From JABHCC01 sp034658635 (GTDB taxonomy: Bacteria; Bacteroidota; Bacteroidia; Bacteroidales; UBA12481), in the NCBI GenBank assembly GCA_034658635.1, contig JAYEFL010000097.1:1-64000 (forward strand): a DNA stretch of 64,000 bases. Direction: 5' to 3'. The notes under the pieces are model-generated. The model was given only the letters and a program-made list of their open reading frames with translations. It searched no databases and was not told the DNA's origin. The position numbers and the translations under genes were made by a program. Below, piece by piece: positions 7,062-16,767 of this stretch (position 1 is its first letter; each line of letters opens with the position of its first letter).

Positions 7062-8198
7062 TCAGCTCCAGACTCCAGAAACAGGAGTATGACAGAAAGG
7101 GCAGGCATTATTTTCAATTTTGTTTGAAAGTACGCGGAATCCTTTTCGCTTAATTAATACTTTCTGACACTCAGGACAAGACGTATTTTCTCCATCGATT
7201 TCAGGGACATTGCCAATGTAAACATGTTTTATTCCATGTTCTCTGGCAATATTTCTTGCATCAAGGAGTACTTTCAATGGAGTGGCAGGAAGGTGAGCCA
7301 GCTTATAAGACGGATGAAATCTGCTGAAATGTAATGGATAATCCTCAAAGCCCTTTTTTGATAACCATTTGCACATCTTATCGATCAAACCAAGATCATC
7401 AGACCACTCAGGAACGATGAGGTTTGTGATCTCAATCCAAATCTTATGATCCTTTAATATTTCAAGAGTTCTGAGAACCGGGGCGAGTTTTCCTCCGGTA
7501 AGTCTTTGGTAAGTGAGATCGTCAAAAACTTTAAGATCGATGTTGGCCGCATTCAGGTATGGAACTAATTCCATTAAGGGTTCTTCATTAATATAGCCGT
7601 TGGAAATCATCAGGTTATCAATTCCAGCTTCTGTGGCCAGTTTTGCAGTGTCAAGCATGTATTCAAAGTATGAAACAGGCTCTGTATATGTATAAGCAAT
7701 GGTGGGACAATTTTCTTTTATTGCACCTTCAACCAGGCTTTTTGGACTGGCCAGATAGGATCTGATTTGCTCTGGACTCTTTTGAGAAATCTCTGAATTC
7801 TGACAATTAAGGCAACTGAAATTACATCCGGCTGTTCCGAATGAGAAGGCTAGAACTCCAGGTTTATAGTGGAGGAGCGGCTTTTTTTCAATAGGATCAA
7901 TGTGGATGGCACATGGATGATTATAGGCCAGAGTATATAGTTTCCCATCAATTACTCTCCTGTTGTTACAGTCGCTGAGCTCTCCTTCTTCCAGTGTGCA
8001 TTCATTTGGGCAAATCAGGCATCTCAGACCTTTGGGTGTGTTAAGTACGTACCTGGCTTCATGCAAATTGTCAACAGAGTAATTCATTGCTTTCCTTTTT
8101 TTTATTTTCTCCTGAGATGATGATAAGGCCACCTGAGGAAAAGCTGATATTCCCAATCCACTTATAGTACCCATCTTAATGAAATCGCGCTTTTTCAT
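7062..8198 (-). CDS. amrS: AmmeMemoRadiSam system radical SAM enzyme (AmrS/PflA-like) with a Tat-like N-terminus
   Basis: Radical SAM protein of the group that co-occurs with Memo and AMMECR1 proteins; its substrate is not established. 378 aa. CxxxCxxC is C125, C129, C132 (CNFSCLNC). An N-terminal Cys group (C60, C63, C67, C77) and a C-terminal CPEC...CPFC pair look like metal sites. The first 25 residues, KKRDFIK followed by a hydrophobic run, resemble a Tat signal with Lys in place of the first Arg. An internal Met at residue 38 would remove this part. However, the first ATG overlaps the stop of the upstream partner gene as ATGA, which favours the longer form. It forms an operon with the Memo-AMMECR1 fusion. 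Confidence 0.88.
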   Translation of the reverse strand: MKKRDFIKMGTISGLGISAFPQVALSSSQEKIKKRKAMNYSVDNLHEARYVLNTPKGLRCLICPNECTLEEGELSDCNNRRVIDGKLYTLAYNHPCAIHIDPIEKKPLLHYKPGVLAFSFGTAGCNFSCLNCQNSEISQKSPEQIRSYLASPKSLVEGAIKENCPTIAYTYTEPVSYFEYMLDTAKLATEAGIDNLMISNGYINEEPLMELVPYLNAANIDLKVFDDLTYQRLTGGKLAPVLRTLEILKDHKIWIEITNLIVPEWSDDLGLIDKMCKWLSKKGFEDYPLHFSRFHPSYKLAHLPATPLKVLLDARNIAREHGIKHVYIGNVPEIDGENTSCPECQKVLIKRKGFRVLSNKIENNACPFCHTPVSGVWS

Positions 8199-9700
8199 TT
8201 TAGTTCTTTAAAAACAATGGCTTCATAAATGTATATTTCCGCATCCTTCCAACCAGTATAACCGATGCCTGCTTTGTCTTGGGCACAACGACCAAGAAAT
8301 TCCTCAAGGCTCCATCCGGTTTCCGTAGCTACCTGAGGAAGAAAGGTGCCTGAATTATTCCCTTTTTTGATATAAATCCCATGCTTCCCCAAGACAATAT
8401 CATCAATTTCCCGAATTTTTCTCATCGGACTCAAAACACTGATTTCGATGGTAAGATCAGTTAGCTCCCCTGACCTTACTGGTACAAATCGATTGTCACG
8501 TGTTGCCGATGCTATTGTCAATTCAGGAATAAGCTTATAAAGAGGTTTTGTGGCTTGAAAACTTCCGATGCACCCTCTTAATTTACCATCGCTTTTAAGA
8601 CTGACAAATGCCCCGGCTGTTTGCATCAGTTCACCTGCATGCAACGCTGCTTGTGGATTAATCCTGTTATTATTGATGACATATTCCTGTAAACAAGCAC
8701 GAGACAATTCCAGAATTTTAAGTTTGCTGTAATTGCTTAAATAAAAGTCATTGTTTGGTTTTTTTCCTCTGATAGCGATGGCATGATAACCAACAACCTT
8801 TTTTTTGTCTCCATAGATTTCGTGGTCACCTGAGTTACTATATTTAAGCTTTTCAAAACTCATATCTAATTCTTCAGCAGCTAAATACATAAGTACAAGT
8901 GCAGCTGGCCATGCACACATTGAGGTTGACAAGCCCCTGATTCTTTTTGTGTCGTTGTTTTGCAAGACCGTCAGGAACTGCTCCGGGTCTCCTGAACAAA
9001 ATGCATCTGCTGTAATACTGTCGAGGCTAATAGCATCCTCATATTTAGGGTAATGAGAGAAATCAGCACTGACAATAAATAGATTATTTGGCGTAAAATA
9101 TGGCTTTAAAGCCAATGCCAGATCTTTTGCAACGCTTGGTACCTGACTGGCTAATACAATTGGAATAATGGGAGGCACTTTTCCGAAAAATTGCAAAAAG
9201 GGTAGCTGAACTTCAATACTGTGCTCTTCAGAATGAGCGGAGGGATAATAGCCAATGCAAGAATTTCTCATGAGTTCTTTCGCAATCTTTTTGTTAACCG
9301 TGAGCTCTCCAAGCGGAGTGAGATAATTGCCTGCTGAATAAACTGAAGCTTTACCCAGGCTGACACGATGGCTTGATGCCAAAATAAAGATATTGTCATA
9401 CTGCCCAAGGTCTGATAGTTGTCGGTAGCCTTCTGCTGCAATATGTCCGGAGAATTCATAACCAGCATGCGGAACCAGAAGAGCTCTTACAGGATCATCA
9501 TTCTGGCTCATTATTGCAGAAGAATATAATTTGTGAAGGGAAGATTCCAGCGCTTCAGCAGAGCCCGGATAGAATTGACCTGCTACCACCGGATTTCTGA
9601 TAAGATCCTTGTTTTGACTAAATAGGCTTGAAATTTGAATCATAATCAGCAGTAATATTGTTGTGGATAAGGGTTTTATGAGACGAAACTTGTTTAACAT
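8195..9700 (-). CDS. Memo-AMMECR1 fusion protein with signal peptide (AmmeMemoRadiSam proteins B and A)
   Basis: 501 aa. Residues 10-28 form a hydrophobic signal segment ending LFSQ. Residues about 35-300 are a Memo domain, related to extradiol dioxygenases and metal-dependent, with LVPHAGYEFSGH and ADFSHYPKY carrying likely metal-binding His residues. Residues about 315-500 are an AMMECR1 domain with GCIGSFQATKPL. In many genomes these domains are separate proteins; here they are fused and probably exported. The gene starts the operon and overlaps the radical SAM gene by 4 bp. The biochemical function of the system is unknown. Confidence 0.9.
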   Translation of the reverse strand: MLNKFRLIKPLSTTILLLIMIQISSLFSQNKDLIRNPVVAGQFYPGSAEALESSLHKLYSSAIMSQNDDPVRALLVPHAGYEFSGHIAAEGYRQLSDLGQYDNIFILASSHRVSLGKASVYSAGNYLTPLGELTVNKKIAKELMRNSCIGYYPSAHSEEHSIEVQLPFLQFFGKVPPIIPIVLASQVPSVAKDLALALKPYFTPNNLFIVSADFSHYPKYEDAISLDSITADAFCSGDPEQFLTVLQNNDTKRIRGLSTSMCAWPAALVLMYLAAEELDMSFEKLKYSNSGDHEIYGDKKKVVGYHAIAIRGKKPNNDFYLSNYSKLKILELSRACLQEYVINNNRINPQAALHAGELMQTAGAFVSLKSDGKLRGCIGSFQATKPLYKLIPELTIASATRDNRFVPVRSGELTDLTIEISVLSPMRKIREIDDIVLGKHGIYIKKGNNSGTFLPQVATETGWSLEEFLGRCAQDKAGIGYTGWKDAEIYIYEAIVFKELK

Positions 9701-9724
9701 GATACCAAATATAGTGTCAGACTA

Positions 9725-9761
9725 AATTTACGAAAAAAGTATGATTTCTTTTTTGTAAATT
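9725..9761. repeat. Long inverted repeat upstream of the transposase remnant
   Basis: AATTTAC-G-AAAAAAG, eight-base loop TATGATTT, then CTTTTTT-GTAAATT: 14 paired bases with one bulged G. It lies between the divergent Memo-AMMECR1 gene and the transposase remnant, where a terminator is not expected. It could be part of the left end of the decayed insertion sequence or an operator. No matching end was found to the right of the remnant. Confidence 0.6.
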
Positions 9762-9788
9762 GTAGCTCACTCATGAAACTCTGAGAAC

Positions 9789-10262
9789 ATGCTTGGAAAG
9801 AGTAGAAAAAGCAGACAATTGGATATGTTTGAAGTGCCAATGAATAAGTTCATCAATATTCAGCATGAACTGGCTGTTACGGGTGATGAAATTGATTGGA
9901 ACTCTCTGGAGAATCATTTTAGGGCGTATTATTCTGACCGCGGCAGACCGGCTGTTCCGGTCAGAAAAATTGTTGGTTTGCTACTTCTAAAAGCCCGCTT
10001 CAACCTTAGTGATGAAAAGGCCCTCTGTATATGGCTTGAGAACCCTTATTGGCAATACTTTTGTGGTGAAGTTCATTTCCAGAAAGAGAAACCCTTTTCT
10101 GTAGGAGAATTCAGCCGTTTTAAAAGAAGGGTAGGGGTTGAAGGTATGGATCGAATACAGTTCATTTCCACAGAGCATTTCGGTGTTACTGAGGATGGAA
10201 CTTACAAGAATTACGCCGACCAAAAGAAGCAATCCTTCTGGCAACGTCTTTTTGATAACTAG
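9789..10262 (+). pseudogene. IS5-family transposase remnant (N-terminal DUF772 part, catalytic core missing)
   Basis: 157 aa. Residues about 30-125 match the N-terminal DUF772 region of IS5-type transposases: RGRPAVPVRKIVGLLLLKAR, ENPYWQYFCGE and GEFSRFKRRVG. After GMDRIQF the text no longer follows the family, and the DDE catalytic core (normally another 200 or more residues) is absent. The closing residues KKQSFWQRLFDN could be a C-terminal end joined by an internal deletion, but I cannot confirm this. No terminal inverted repeats were found. It ends 2 bp from the 3' end of the UroD-like gene. The remnant cannot transpose on its own. Confidence 0.8.
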
Positions 10263-10264
10263 AA

Positions 10265-11539
10265 CTAAGGCTTCAGGATTGGCTTCTGTCCGTTGAACTC
10301 TCTCAATGCATTCAGCATACTAATGATATTTTCAACCGGAGTATGTCCCTGAATGTTGTGCACTGTATTGAAAACGAAGCCACCATCTTTTGAGAATATT
10401 TCACAATTATCAAGAACCTGTTGCCTGATTTCTGCTGGTTTCCCAAACGGAAGCATCTGTTGAGTATCAATTCCACCACCCCAAAACACAATATCTTTTC
10501 CAAACTGATCTTTTAAGATCTTGGGATTCATACCGCTGGCAGATATTTGAACCGGGTTCAAAATATCAAATCCTGATTCAATAAAAAGTGGTATGAAATC
10601 GGCGACAGCTCCGCAGGAATGCTTGAAAGTCTTCCACTCAGTATGAGCATGAATCCAATCATTCATTTTCTTATAGTAAGGATGATATAGAGATTTGTAT
10701 GTGTCAGATGAACAAAAGGTACTGGTTTGAGTGCCGAAATCTGTTCCGCATAAGAAAATAACATCCAGCTGATTACCAACAATTTCATATAGTGCCTTTA
10801 GGTTATGCAGGGCAATCTCTGTTTGTTTCTCAAAAACAGAATGCACATAATCCTGACGGATAAGTGTTGACATATACCATTCTGTTACATCTCTAATGCC
10901 TTTAGGAGCCTTCATGAAAGGACCAGGAACAAGTGCGATATCGCCCATAGCAGTTCCTCCTAATGAACCAAGTATAGCTCTGGGTGAATTTCTATACTGG
11001 TTTATTTGATCCTGATAATAATTAAGGGCTTCAGAATCAATTTGTTTAAACTCCTCCAGATTATCTTCAGGATTCAGTTTGTCTTCTATTATCGGGACCT
11101 GCCTGATTATAGAATCAAAGAAATATCCATCTTTGGGCATTCTGCCGCTCGGTGCAACTGTATTGTCTCCTTCCGGATATACCAGAGTGGATCCGTCTGC
11201 ATCTTTGGCATAAACAAAGTCCTCAGAAACTAATACCTCTAGTCCGATATCCATCTTCCATGGCTTCCAGTTTCTATTAGCAAAGCCAAACATTGTTTTT
11301 TGTCCTGGAATTCCCTGAACATCAACATCTAAAGCAGTTAGAATATCTTCATCCATCCAGCCCAGCATTTGATATGGTTCAAATGCTTTAATTTTTTGAG
11401 GTTTCAATCCAAGGTAATCTCTGAGTTCATGTATATTTTTAACATGAAGGCCAGATGTGCCGGATCCGCCTAAATCAAGAGGAATTCTGTCTGGCTGCTG
11501 ATGATTAAGGCTAAGCTTTATTCTGGATTTGCTGTCCAT
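10265..11539 (-). CDS. Uroporphyrinogen decarboxylase family protein
   Basis: 424 aa of the UroD/MtaA/CmuA superfamily, which includes haem-pathway decarboxylases and corrinoid-dependent methyltransferases. Visible motifs are PDRIPLDLGGSG near the N-terminus, FKHSCGAVADFIP in the middle, and NPVQISASGM followed by FWGGGIDTQQMLP. It is longer than true HemE (about 340-350 aa), and the context has no haem genes. A methyltransferase-like or unknown role is therefore more likely than haem synthesis. It sits 5 bp downstream of rsmE on the same strand, so they are probably co-transcribed. Confidence 0.8.
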   Translation of the reverse strand: MDSKSRIKLSLNHQQPDRIPLDLGGSGTSGLHVKNIHELRDYLGLKPQKIKAFEPYQMLGWMDEDILTALDVDVQGIPGQKTMFGFANRNWKPWKMDIGLEVLVSEDFVYAKDADGSTLVYPEGDNTVAPSGRMPKDGYFFDSIIRQVPIIEDKLNPEDNLEEFKQIDSEALNYYQDQINQYRNSPRAILGSLGGTAMGDIALVPGPFMKAPKGIRDVTEWYMSTLIRQDYVHSVFEKQTEIALHNLKALYEIVGNQLDVIFLCGTDFGTQTSTFCSSDTYKSLYHPYYKKMNDWIHAHTEWKTFKHSCGAVADFIPLFIESGFDILNPVQISASGMNPKILKDQFGKDIVFWGGGIDTQQMLPFGKPAEIRQQVLDNCEIFSKDGGFVFNTVHNIQGHTPVENIISMLNALREFNGQKPILKP

Positions 11540-11544
11540 GTAGT

Positions 11545-12252
11545 TTATGCTTCCTGATTAATAAAGTAAATTGAATGTGTTGATACGAGAGCTGCAGTTT
11601 CAGTTCTAAGTCTGCTCTCTCCTAAGGAAATGCTTTTGAATCCATTCTTTTCAGCCATTTCTACTTCCTCCAGACTGAAATCCCCCTCAGGGCCAATCAG
11701 GATGAGTGTATCAGTTCTGGGTTTGATAATGGATCCAATAGGTATTAAATTATCCGAATTGCAATGTGGAATTAATTTATTTCCGTTGAACTCTCGCGAA
11801 ATTAGTTCTTTAAACGACGTTAGTTCTTCAAGATGAGGGTGATATGCTTTCAGGGATTGTTTCATTGCAGCGGCAATAACCCTGTTTAAGCGATCTGGTT
11901 TAATCTGTTTTCGTTCAGAATGGAAGGAAATTATTGGAGTAATACGATCAACTCCAATTTCTGTAGCCTTCTCAAGAAACCACTCGAAGCGATCTATGTT
12001 CTTTGTAGGGGCAACGGCCATGTGCAAGAAGTAATTCCTCTTCCCATAATCTGTCTTTTTATGGATGATTTGAATCAAACATCTTTTTGGATGGGGATCA
12101 TGAATCACTCCTTCATAAAAACCACCCTTGCCATCCACGAAAAAAACCTGATCACCAGTAGTTTTTCGCATTACCTTAACAGCATGTCTGGATTCAATCT
12201 CCGTGAAGACGCAATAACCCTGGCTAATATTATCTGAATAGAACAGATTCAC
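11545..12252 (-). CDS. rsmE: 16S rRNA m3U1498 methyltransferase RsmE
   Basis: SPOUT-class methyltransferase that methylates U1498 of 16S rRNA using S-adenosylmethionine. 235 aa, the usual length. An N-terminal PUA-like domain (SRHAVKVMRKTTGD) precedes the SPOUT domain. The C-terminal SAM-binding knot reads ILIGPEGDFSLEEVE and then SLGESRLRTETAAL, which are diagnostic. It lies downstream of the very large secreted-protein gene on the same strand. Confidence 0.95.
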   Translation of the reverse strand: MNLFYSDNISQGYCVFTEIESRHAVKVMRKTTGDQVFFVDGKGGFYEGVIHDPHPKRCLIQIIHKKTDYGKRNYFLHMAVAPTKNIDRFEWFLEKATEIGVDRITPIISFHSERKQIKPDRLNRVIAAAMKQSLKAYHPHLEELTSFKELISREFNGNKLIPHCNSDNLIPIGSIIKPRTDTLILIGPEGDFSLEEVEMAEKNGFKSISLGESRLRTETAALVSTHSIYFINQEA

Positions 12253-12314
12253 TCTTTTTTGTAATTCTCCGGATTAACAGTTGTGGCTGTCCAGTGTTTT
12301 TAAGGCAGACTAAT

Positions 12315-15300
12315 TTAGTCAAAATTTAAGAAGTTCCTAACCAATCTGTATTGTCCAAGATAGTATTGGTAGGAAGGGTCATCACCTTCTGAGGGAAGCT
12401 TCCGTTTGACTTCTTTTGTATCCCTGATAATATTGTTAAATTTCTCATATTTAGGTCCTGCCAAAACCTGCATTAAGCCTCTGCTGTAATAGAAGAAGAA
12501 ATATGATCCCGGATCTGTTTCAAGATACATCGTGAAAGTATCACCACCTCTTCGGTGTACAATTTCTAAATTACCGTTAAAGAGCTTGTTTATAGCTTTA
12601 TCCTGGATATTACCAATGCCAATTTTACCGACAGACTGATAAGAGCCGCGATCAGGATTCCATTTAAGGTCAAGATGGGTGAATAGAAAAGTGTGATTGA
12701 ATTCTGCAGGTAATTTTCTGAAGCCGCCTGTCAAACTTAATTGATTGAGAATTTCCTGTCCGCTTTCTGATCCTAAATAGTATAACAAGGAACGACGTAA
12801 GCCTTGATCAGAATAGTTAACTGCCTGAGTCCGGGTAAAGTTGTTTAATTCCTTTGTCATATATGCCAGAGCCTTATCACTCATGAAAAAATCTAAACTT
12901 AAGACCGTGTGCAGGAAGACCGAGTCAGTTTTCAAATCGTGCAAGGTTGATCCTGCTGCATCGATTTTCATCCTCCCAAGATCGATTCCAAGATCCATCC
13001 TTCCTTCAGCCCTTACGATACAGTTATCTCTATCTAATCTGACTTCCGGTAGGATGATTTCAGGATTATTTAGTTTGTTAGGGTCAGCGAGTCGGTAATC
13101 ACCTGATAATTCATCATATAAGATGAACCCATTACTTTGAATTACAGGATTGTCGCTATATCTTAAGTGGGGGCCAATGAAAGTAGAATACAATTCTACA
13201 GGTTGGTTGCTGAGGAAAATTCCTGAATAGATCTTTCTTCCTTCAGTATCTCTGGTTAGAGTGTCGATAGGGATTATAACAGAGTATGGATCAATCTTTT
13301 CATTCATTCTAATCCATTTCTTGGTTGATGATACACAATCATGCGTTAACTGAAATGATCCGTCAAATTGTAACAGGGGCTCATTCATGGATAATATTGC
13401 CATTCCCTGGAAAGCAAATTCAGGGCTTAGGAAAAAATTGTCGATCAGGTCAATCTGACCCTGCCCAAAGCTAATGCCTTTAGAGTTGACACTGATTTTT
13501 CCCATCTCAATGCTGAATTCTCTTTGCGCTTTATCAAGGTAGGTGTAAACTCCTTTTGCCTGATAGTTATTCTTTCCTTTTAGATAAACGACAGATCGTT
13601 GGATAATGTGATTTATACTTGTATCACGAGGAACTATAATGCAATCTGGTAGTGAATCGATGAAGGCATTGGTACGAATTGTAAGAGTCTTGTCATGAGG
13701 GAAGATTCTCACATCAGCAACATCAATATATTCAAGACCTTCCAAATCAAGTTGGTAAGAATTCAGATTATAATTAGCCGATTGGCCATCAAAAGACAAT
13801 TCCTCCTGAGACGGAAGTTCTGAAACGAGACTCAGGTGATTAATCAAAATATTGTCAGACCCTATATGCCAATCCATGGTCTTGAAACTAGTTTGGAATT
13901 TATTTTCAGGAAAACGTATTATTGAATTTTCATGTTCAGCCTGAATGCTAGCCTTTAAGTCTGAAATATTTATGTGAACCACCGAATTCATAGCAATGAG
14001 ATCAAGGTTCTTCCTATCTGTCATTGCTTTGGTTGTATCCTGAAACTGACTGAAGATTGAAAAAATTGCCTCATCGGCAGTTAAGCTTTGTTTGAAGAAA
14101 GTGAACATGGCAGATTCAACAGAGAAGTTAGACATGTGTAGCTCTCCACTGCCTTTTAAACCATCTGGCTCAATGTATACATCTCCTTTGAAACGCACTC
14201 CGTCATACAAATTAAGTAAGCCATCTTTCTGGTTAGCAATCATTTGGTCTTTATCTGGTATCCACAAGATATCAACATCGTTTGCAGCCGCTTTTGGGGA
14301 GCCTGATTCTGCAAGATCTTCCTTAATGTCTATGCTTTTAACAAGACTTCTCATTTCATCAGGAAGGAAAAGGAATTTTTCAGATTGCATACTGGCTCCA
14401 AGATATTCCATGATTCCATTTCCGGTAAGACCTTCATTACTCATATTGATTTCTTTGTAAAATCTACCTTTCCCATTATATATTTGATAGCCGGTATCCG
14501 GAGTAAAGAGAGTTTCGAAGCCCAAAGACAGATCATCACGATATTGAAGATTGACACGAATTTCGGGAAATATGTCAGCTGTATGAAACTTGCCACTGAA
14601 TGAAAGATTATCCTTTAAGTTAACACTATTTAATCCTTCGATAACTAAGCTGTCAGCGCTGAAGAAAAAATTATCTCTTGAATAAGCTCCATTATGGATA
14701 TATGCCTGGTCATAATAAACGTAGGATATTGTATCCGCAATGAATATGGGATACTCAGGATATTCCTCTTCAAGAATTCCTGATTTATTTGAAGGGTGAT
14801 CTATCAGAACTGTCCCTGAAGTATTTTCAATAAGAGATGAGATATTTTTAATTTCAGTTTTGGCATAACTGCCGTTGATAGGAATATGAACCTTAATGCT
14901 GATTGCTTCAATGTTCGATATTTGGATTTGGAACTGATTGTAGTTTAGGCTAAATCCGGTTCCGGTAAATCTCACCAGTCCGGTTTGAAGCATGCCATCA
15001 AACTGCATATTGAGATCTCTTTGAATAAGAATGGAATGGTTGGCTGGATAAGCCGTAACATTTCTTTCTAAGCTCAAATTTATTTTTCTTACTCCATTAA
15101 TTTCCAAATTCCCGGATAGTAGATTTAAATACCCATTTGGCCTGGGTGGCTGCATTTCAGACTTAAATGCAATGATGTCGTAATCCTGCAGTTCTGCATG
15201 TTTAGCCAAAAAGTTATATGTCCGTTGAGTTACTTCAACCATGTCAGAATCAGCATTATATCGTACAAATCCCAGAAAAGACACATTCAGGAGCATTTCA

Positions 15301-16760
15301 ACAACAAGGTGATGTGGCCTTTTCATGAACACAGAAAGATCACCTGTTGTGAAATATCGTGAATTGTAATAATCAGCACATTGCTTTATGATCACCAATG
15401 GATTTGTATGGTCAGCTACCTGGATAGTATTAAATCTTTCAATACTATAATAATCAGCAGATTCAAAATCAGCAATATTATTCAAGCTGCCAAATATGCC
15501 GGATAATGTCATAATGCTGTCTTCCGGATTCCATATTATCATTTCCACATCTAAATCAAGGTTATGATAATTATTGAAGAAACGACTGTTAGACAATCCA
15601 CGACCATCTCTCATTAAAGCTAATTCTTTCTTATTATGCTGGTATTGAAAAGTAAGTCCCGGATGGAAAATTGAGTCTGAATCCAAATAAATGCTCACTT
15701 CTGTATTTACTCCCTGAGCTCTCTCCTGAGTGAATACAAAATAATCAGAAGCTAATCTAACCTGGGGCTTATTGTGGAAATAAACTAATAATGTTCCTTT
15801 TTGATTTCTGATATCAGCACCAATCATCTTTCGTCCCTTCAGTGTATATCCTCCTGTATAATCCATGTTTGGATAGATGTTCTTGATATAGTTCTTTCGA
15901 TTGTAAGAGATGAATTTTGGGTATCCTATCCTGCTCGCAGGCATGCCAGTCGCAATTTTATTTTCTAAACGTCCCAGCACAGGAGCATCGAAGTATCTTT
16001 TATCAAAAAGCCATACAGAATCAACTGCAAATACTGATTTGGAAAGATCAAGTTGGAAATTGCCTAACTTAGCATAAACCTGGTTTGCCGGAATACCAGC
16101 ATTGGTCCAGTCAACTTCTCCTGATTCAGAACAAAATGTTTGGTATGCTGGATAGTATTTCCCTTTTACTATTTGCACTGACGACTTTTCTCTTCCAGCA
16201 CTGCCTGTCAGTATAGCAGATTCACTGGCAAGGTATAAGGCTGTGTCAGATTCAAAAGAGCAGTTTACTCCCTCCAGTGTCCATTTTATCGATCCGGAAT
16301 CAAAAAGTACATTGGATAAGTTATATGCTTTTGCAAATTGCCATAATTGTTCTGCGAAAACCAAGGTCAATGCTTCAGATTCAAAAGCCTGTCTGATGTG
16401 GGATAACAATGTATTAAGACTTTTCCTGCCTAGCTCTGTGTTTTGAAATGAAGCGCAGGCTTCGATGAAATTAGTAAACTGAGGATAAGGTTTGATTCCT
16501 CTATTTATTAGGATGTTGGTGAGTGAGGCTAACTCAATCCATTCATTTCCTGCAGGTTGATAATTATTAACGAATGAATTAAATGAAGCCGTAATCCTTT
16601 TCCGTTCTTTGTCAGGTACTGTTTTTAAGAAATTAGAAAGTTCAGCTATAAAACCAGATGATTCAGGAGGAAATCTATATTTCTCCCGTTCTTGCCCTGC
16701 ACAAAACGAAGAGGAGAGCAAAAAGAAAACACTTATCAGAATAATTCCATGTCTTATCAT
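12315..16760 (-). CDS. Very large secreted protein of unknown function
   Basis: 1481 aa from the ATG at 16760. A TTG start 21 nt further upstream would fall inside a terminator hairpin and is rejected. The N-terminus is a Sec signal peptide (IILISVFFLLSSSFCAGQ). The mature part reads as beta-rich, with many short strands and frequent Asn, Ser and aromatic residues. It has no CxxC, no HExxH and no T9SS C-terminal domain; it ends YYLGQYRLVRNFLNFD. I do not recognise a family. Placement in the periplasm or outer membrane is inferred from the signal. A terminator separates it from tpiA, and rsmE follows 62 bp downstream. Confidence 0.8.
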   Translation of the reverse strand: MIRHGIILISVFFLLSSSFCAGQEREKYRFPPESSGFIAELSNFLKTVPDKERKRITASFNSFVNNYQPAGNEWIELASLTNILINRGIKPYPQFTNFIEACASFQNTELGRKSLNTLLSHIRQAFESEALTLVFAEQLWQFAKAYNLSNVLFDSGSIKWTLEGVNCSFESDTALYLASESAILTGSAGREKSSVQIVKGKYYPAYQTFCSESGEVDWTNAGIPANQVYAKLGNFQLDLSKSVFAVDSVWLFDKRYFDAPVLGRLENKIATGMPASRIGYPKFISYNRKNYIKNIYPNMDYTGGYTLKGRKMIGADIRNQKGTLLVYFHNKPQVRLASDYFVFTQERAQGVNTEVSIYLDSDSIFHPGLTFQYQHNKKELALMRDGRGLSNSRFFNNYHNLDLDVEMIIWNPEDSIMTLSGIFGSLNNIADFESADYYSIERFNTIQVADHTNPLVIIKQCADYYNSRYFTTGDLSVFMKRPHHLVVEMLLNVSFLGFVRYNADSDMVEVTQRTYNFLAKHAELQDYDIIAFKSEMQPPRPNGYLNLLSGNLEINGVRKINLSLERNVTAYPANHSILIQRDLNMQFDGMLQTGLVRFTGTGFSLNYNQFQIQISNIEAISIKVHIPINGSYAKTEIKNISSLIENTSGTVLIDHPSNKSGILEEEYPEYPIFIADTISYVYYDQAYIHNGAYSRDNFFFSADSLVIEGLNSVNLKDNLSFSGKFHTADIFPEIRVNLQYRDDLSLGFETLFTPDTGYQIYNGKGRFYKEINMSNEGLTGNGIMEYLGASMQSEKFLFLPDEMRSLVKSIDIKEDLAESGSPKAAANDVDILWIPDKDQMIANQKDGLLNLYDGVRFKGDVYIEPDGLKGSGELHMSNFSVESAMFTFFKQSLTADEAIFSIFSQFQDTTKAMTDRKNLDLIAMNSVVHINISDLKASIQAEHENSIIRFPENKFQTSFKTMDWHIGSDNILINHLSLVSELPSQEELSFDGQSANYNLNSYQLDLEGLEYIDVADVRIFPHDKTLTIRTNAFIDSLPDCIIVPRDTSINHIIQRSVVYLKGKNNYQAKGVYTYLDKAQREFSIEMGKISVNSKGISFGQGQIDLIDNFFLSPEFAFQGMAILSMNEPLLQFDGSFQLTHDCVSSTKKWIRMNEKIDPYSVIIPIDTLTRDTEGRKIYSGIFLSNQPVELYSTFIGPHLRYSDNPVIQSNGFILYDELSGDYRLADPNKLNNPEIILPEVRLDRDNCIVRAEGRMDLGIDLGRMKIDAAGSTLHDLKTDSVFLHTVLSLDFFMSDKALAYMTKELNNFTRTQAVNYSDQGLRRSLLYYLGSESGQEILNQLSLTGGFRKLPAEFNHTFLFTHLDLKWNPDRGSYQSVGKIGIGNIQDKAINKLFNGNLEIVHRRGGDTFTMYLETDPGSYFFFYYSRGLMQVLAGPKYEKFNNIIRDTKEVKRKLPSEGDDPSYQYYLGQYRLVRNFLNFD

Positions 16761-16767
16761 AACAGAA

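Noticed and set aside
9760..9770. TGTAGCTCAC near the transposase remnant matching part of the 80-bp repeat
   Set aside because: Only ten bases match and the flanks do not, so shared origin is not supported.
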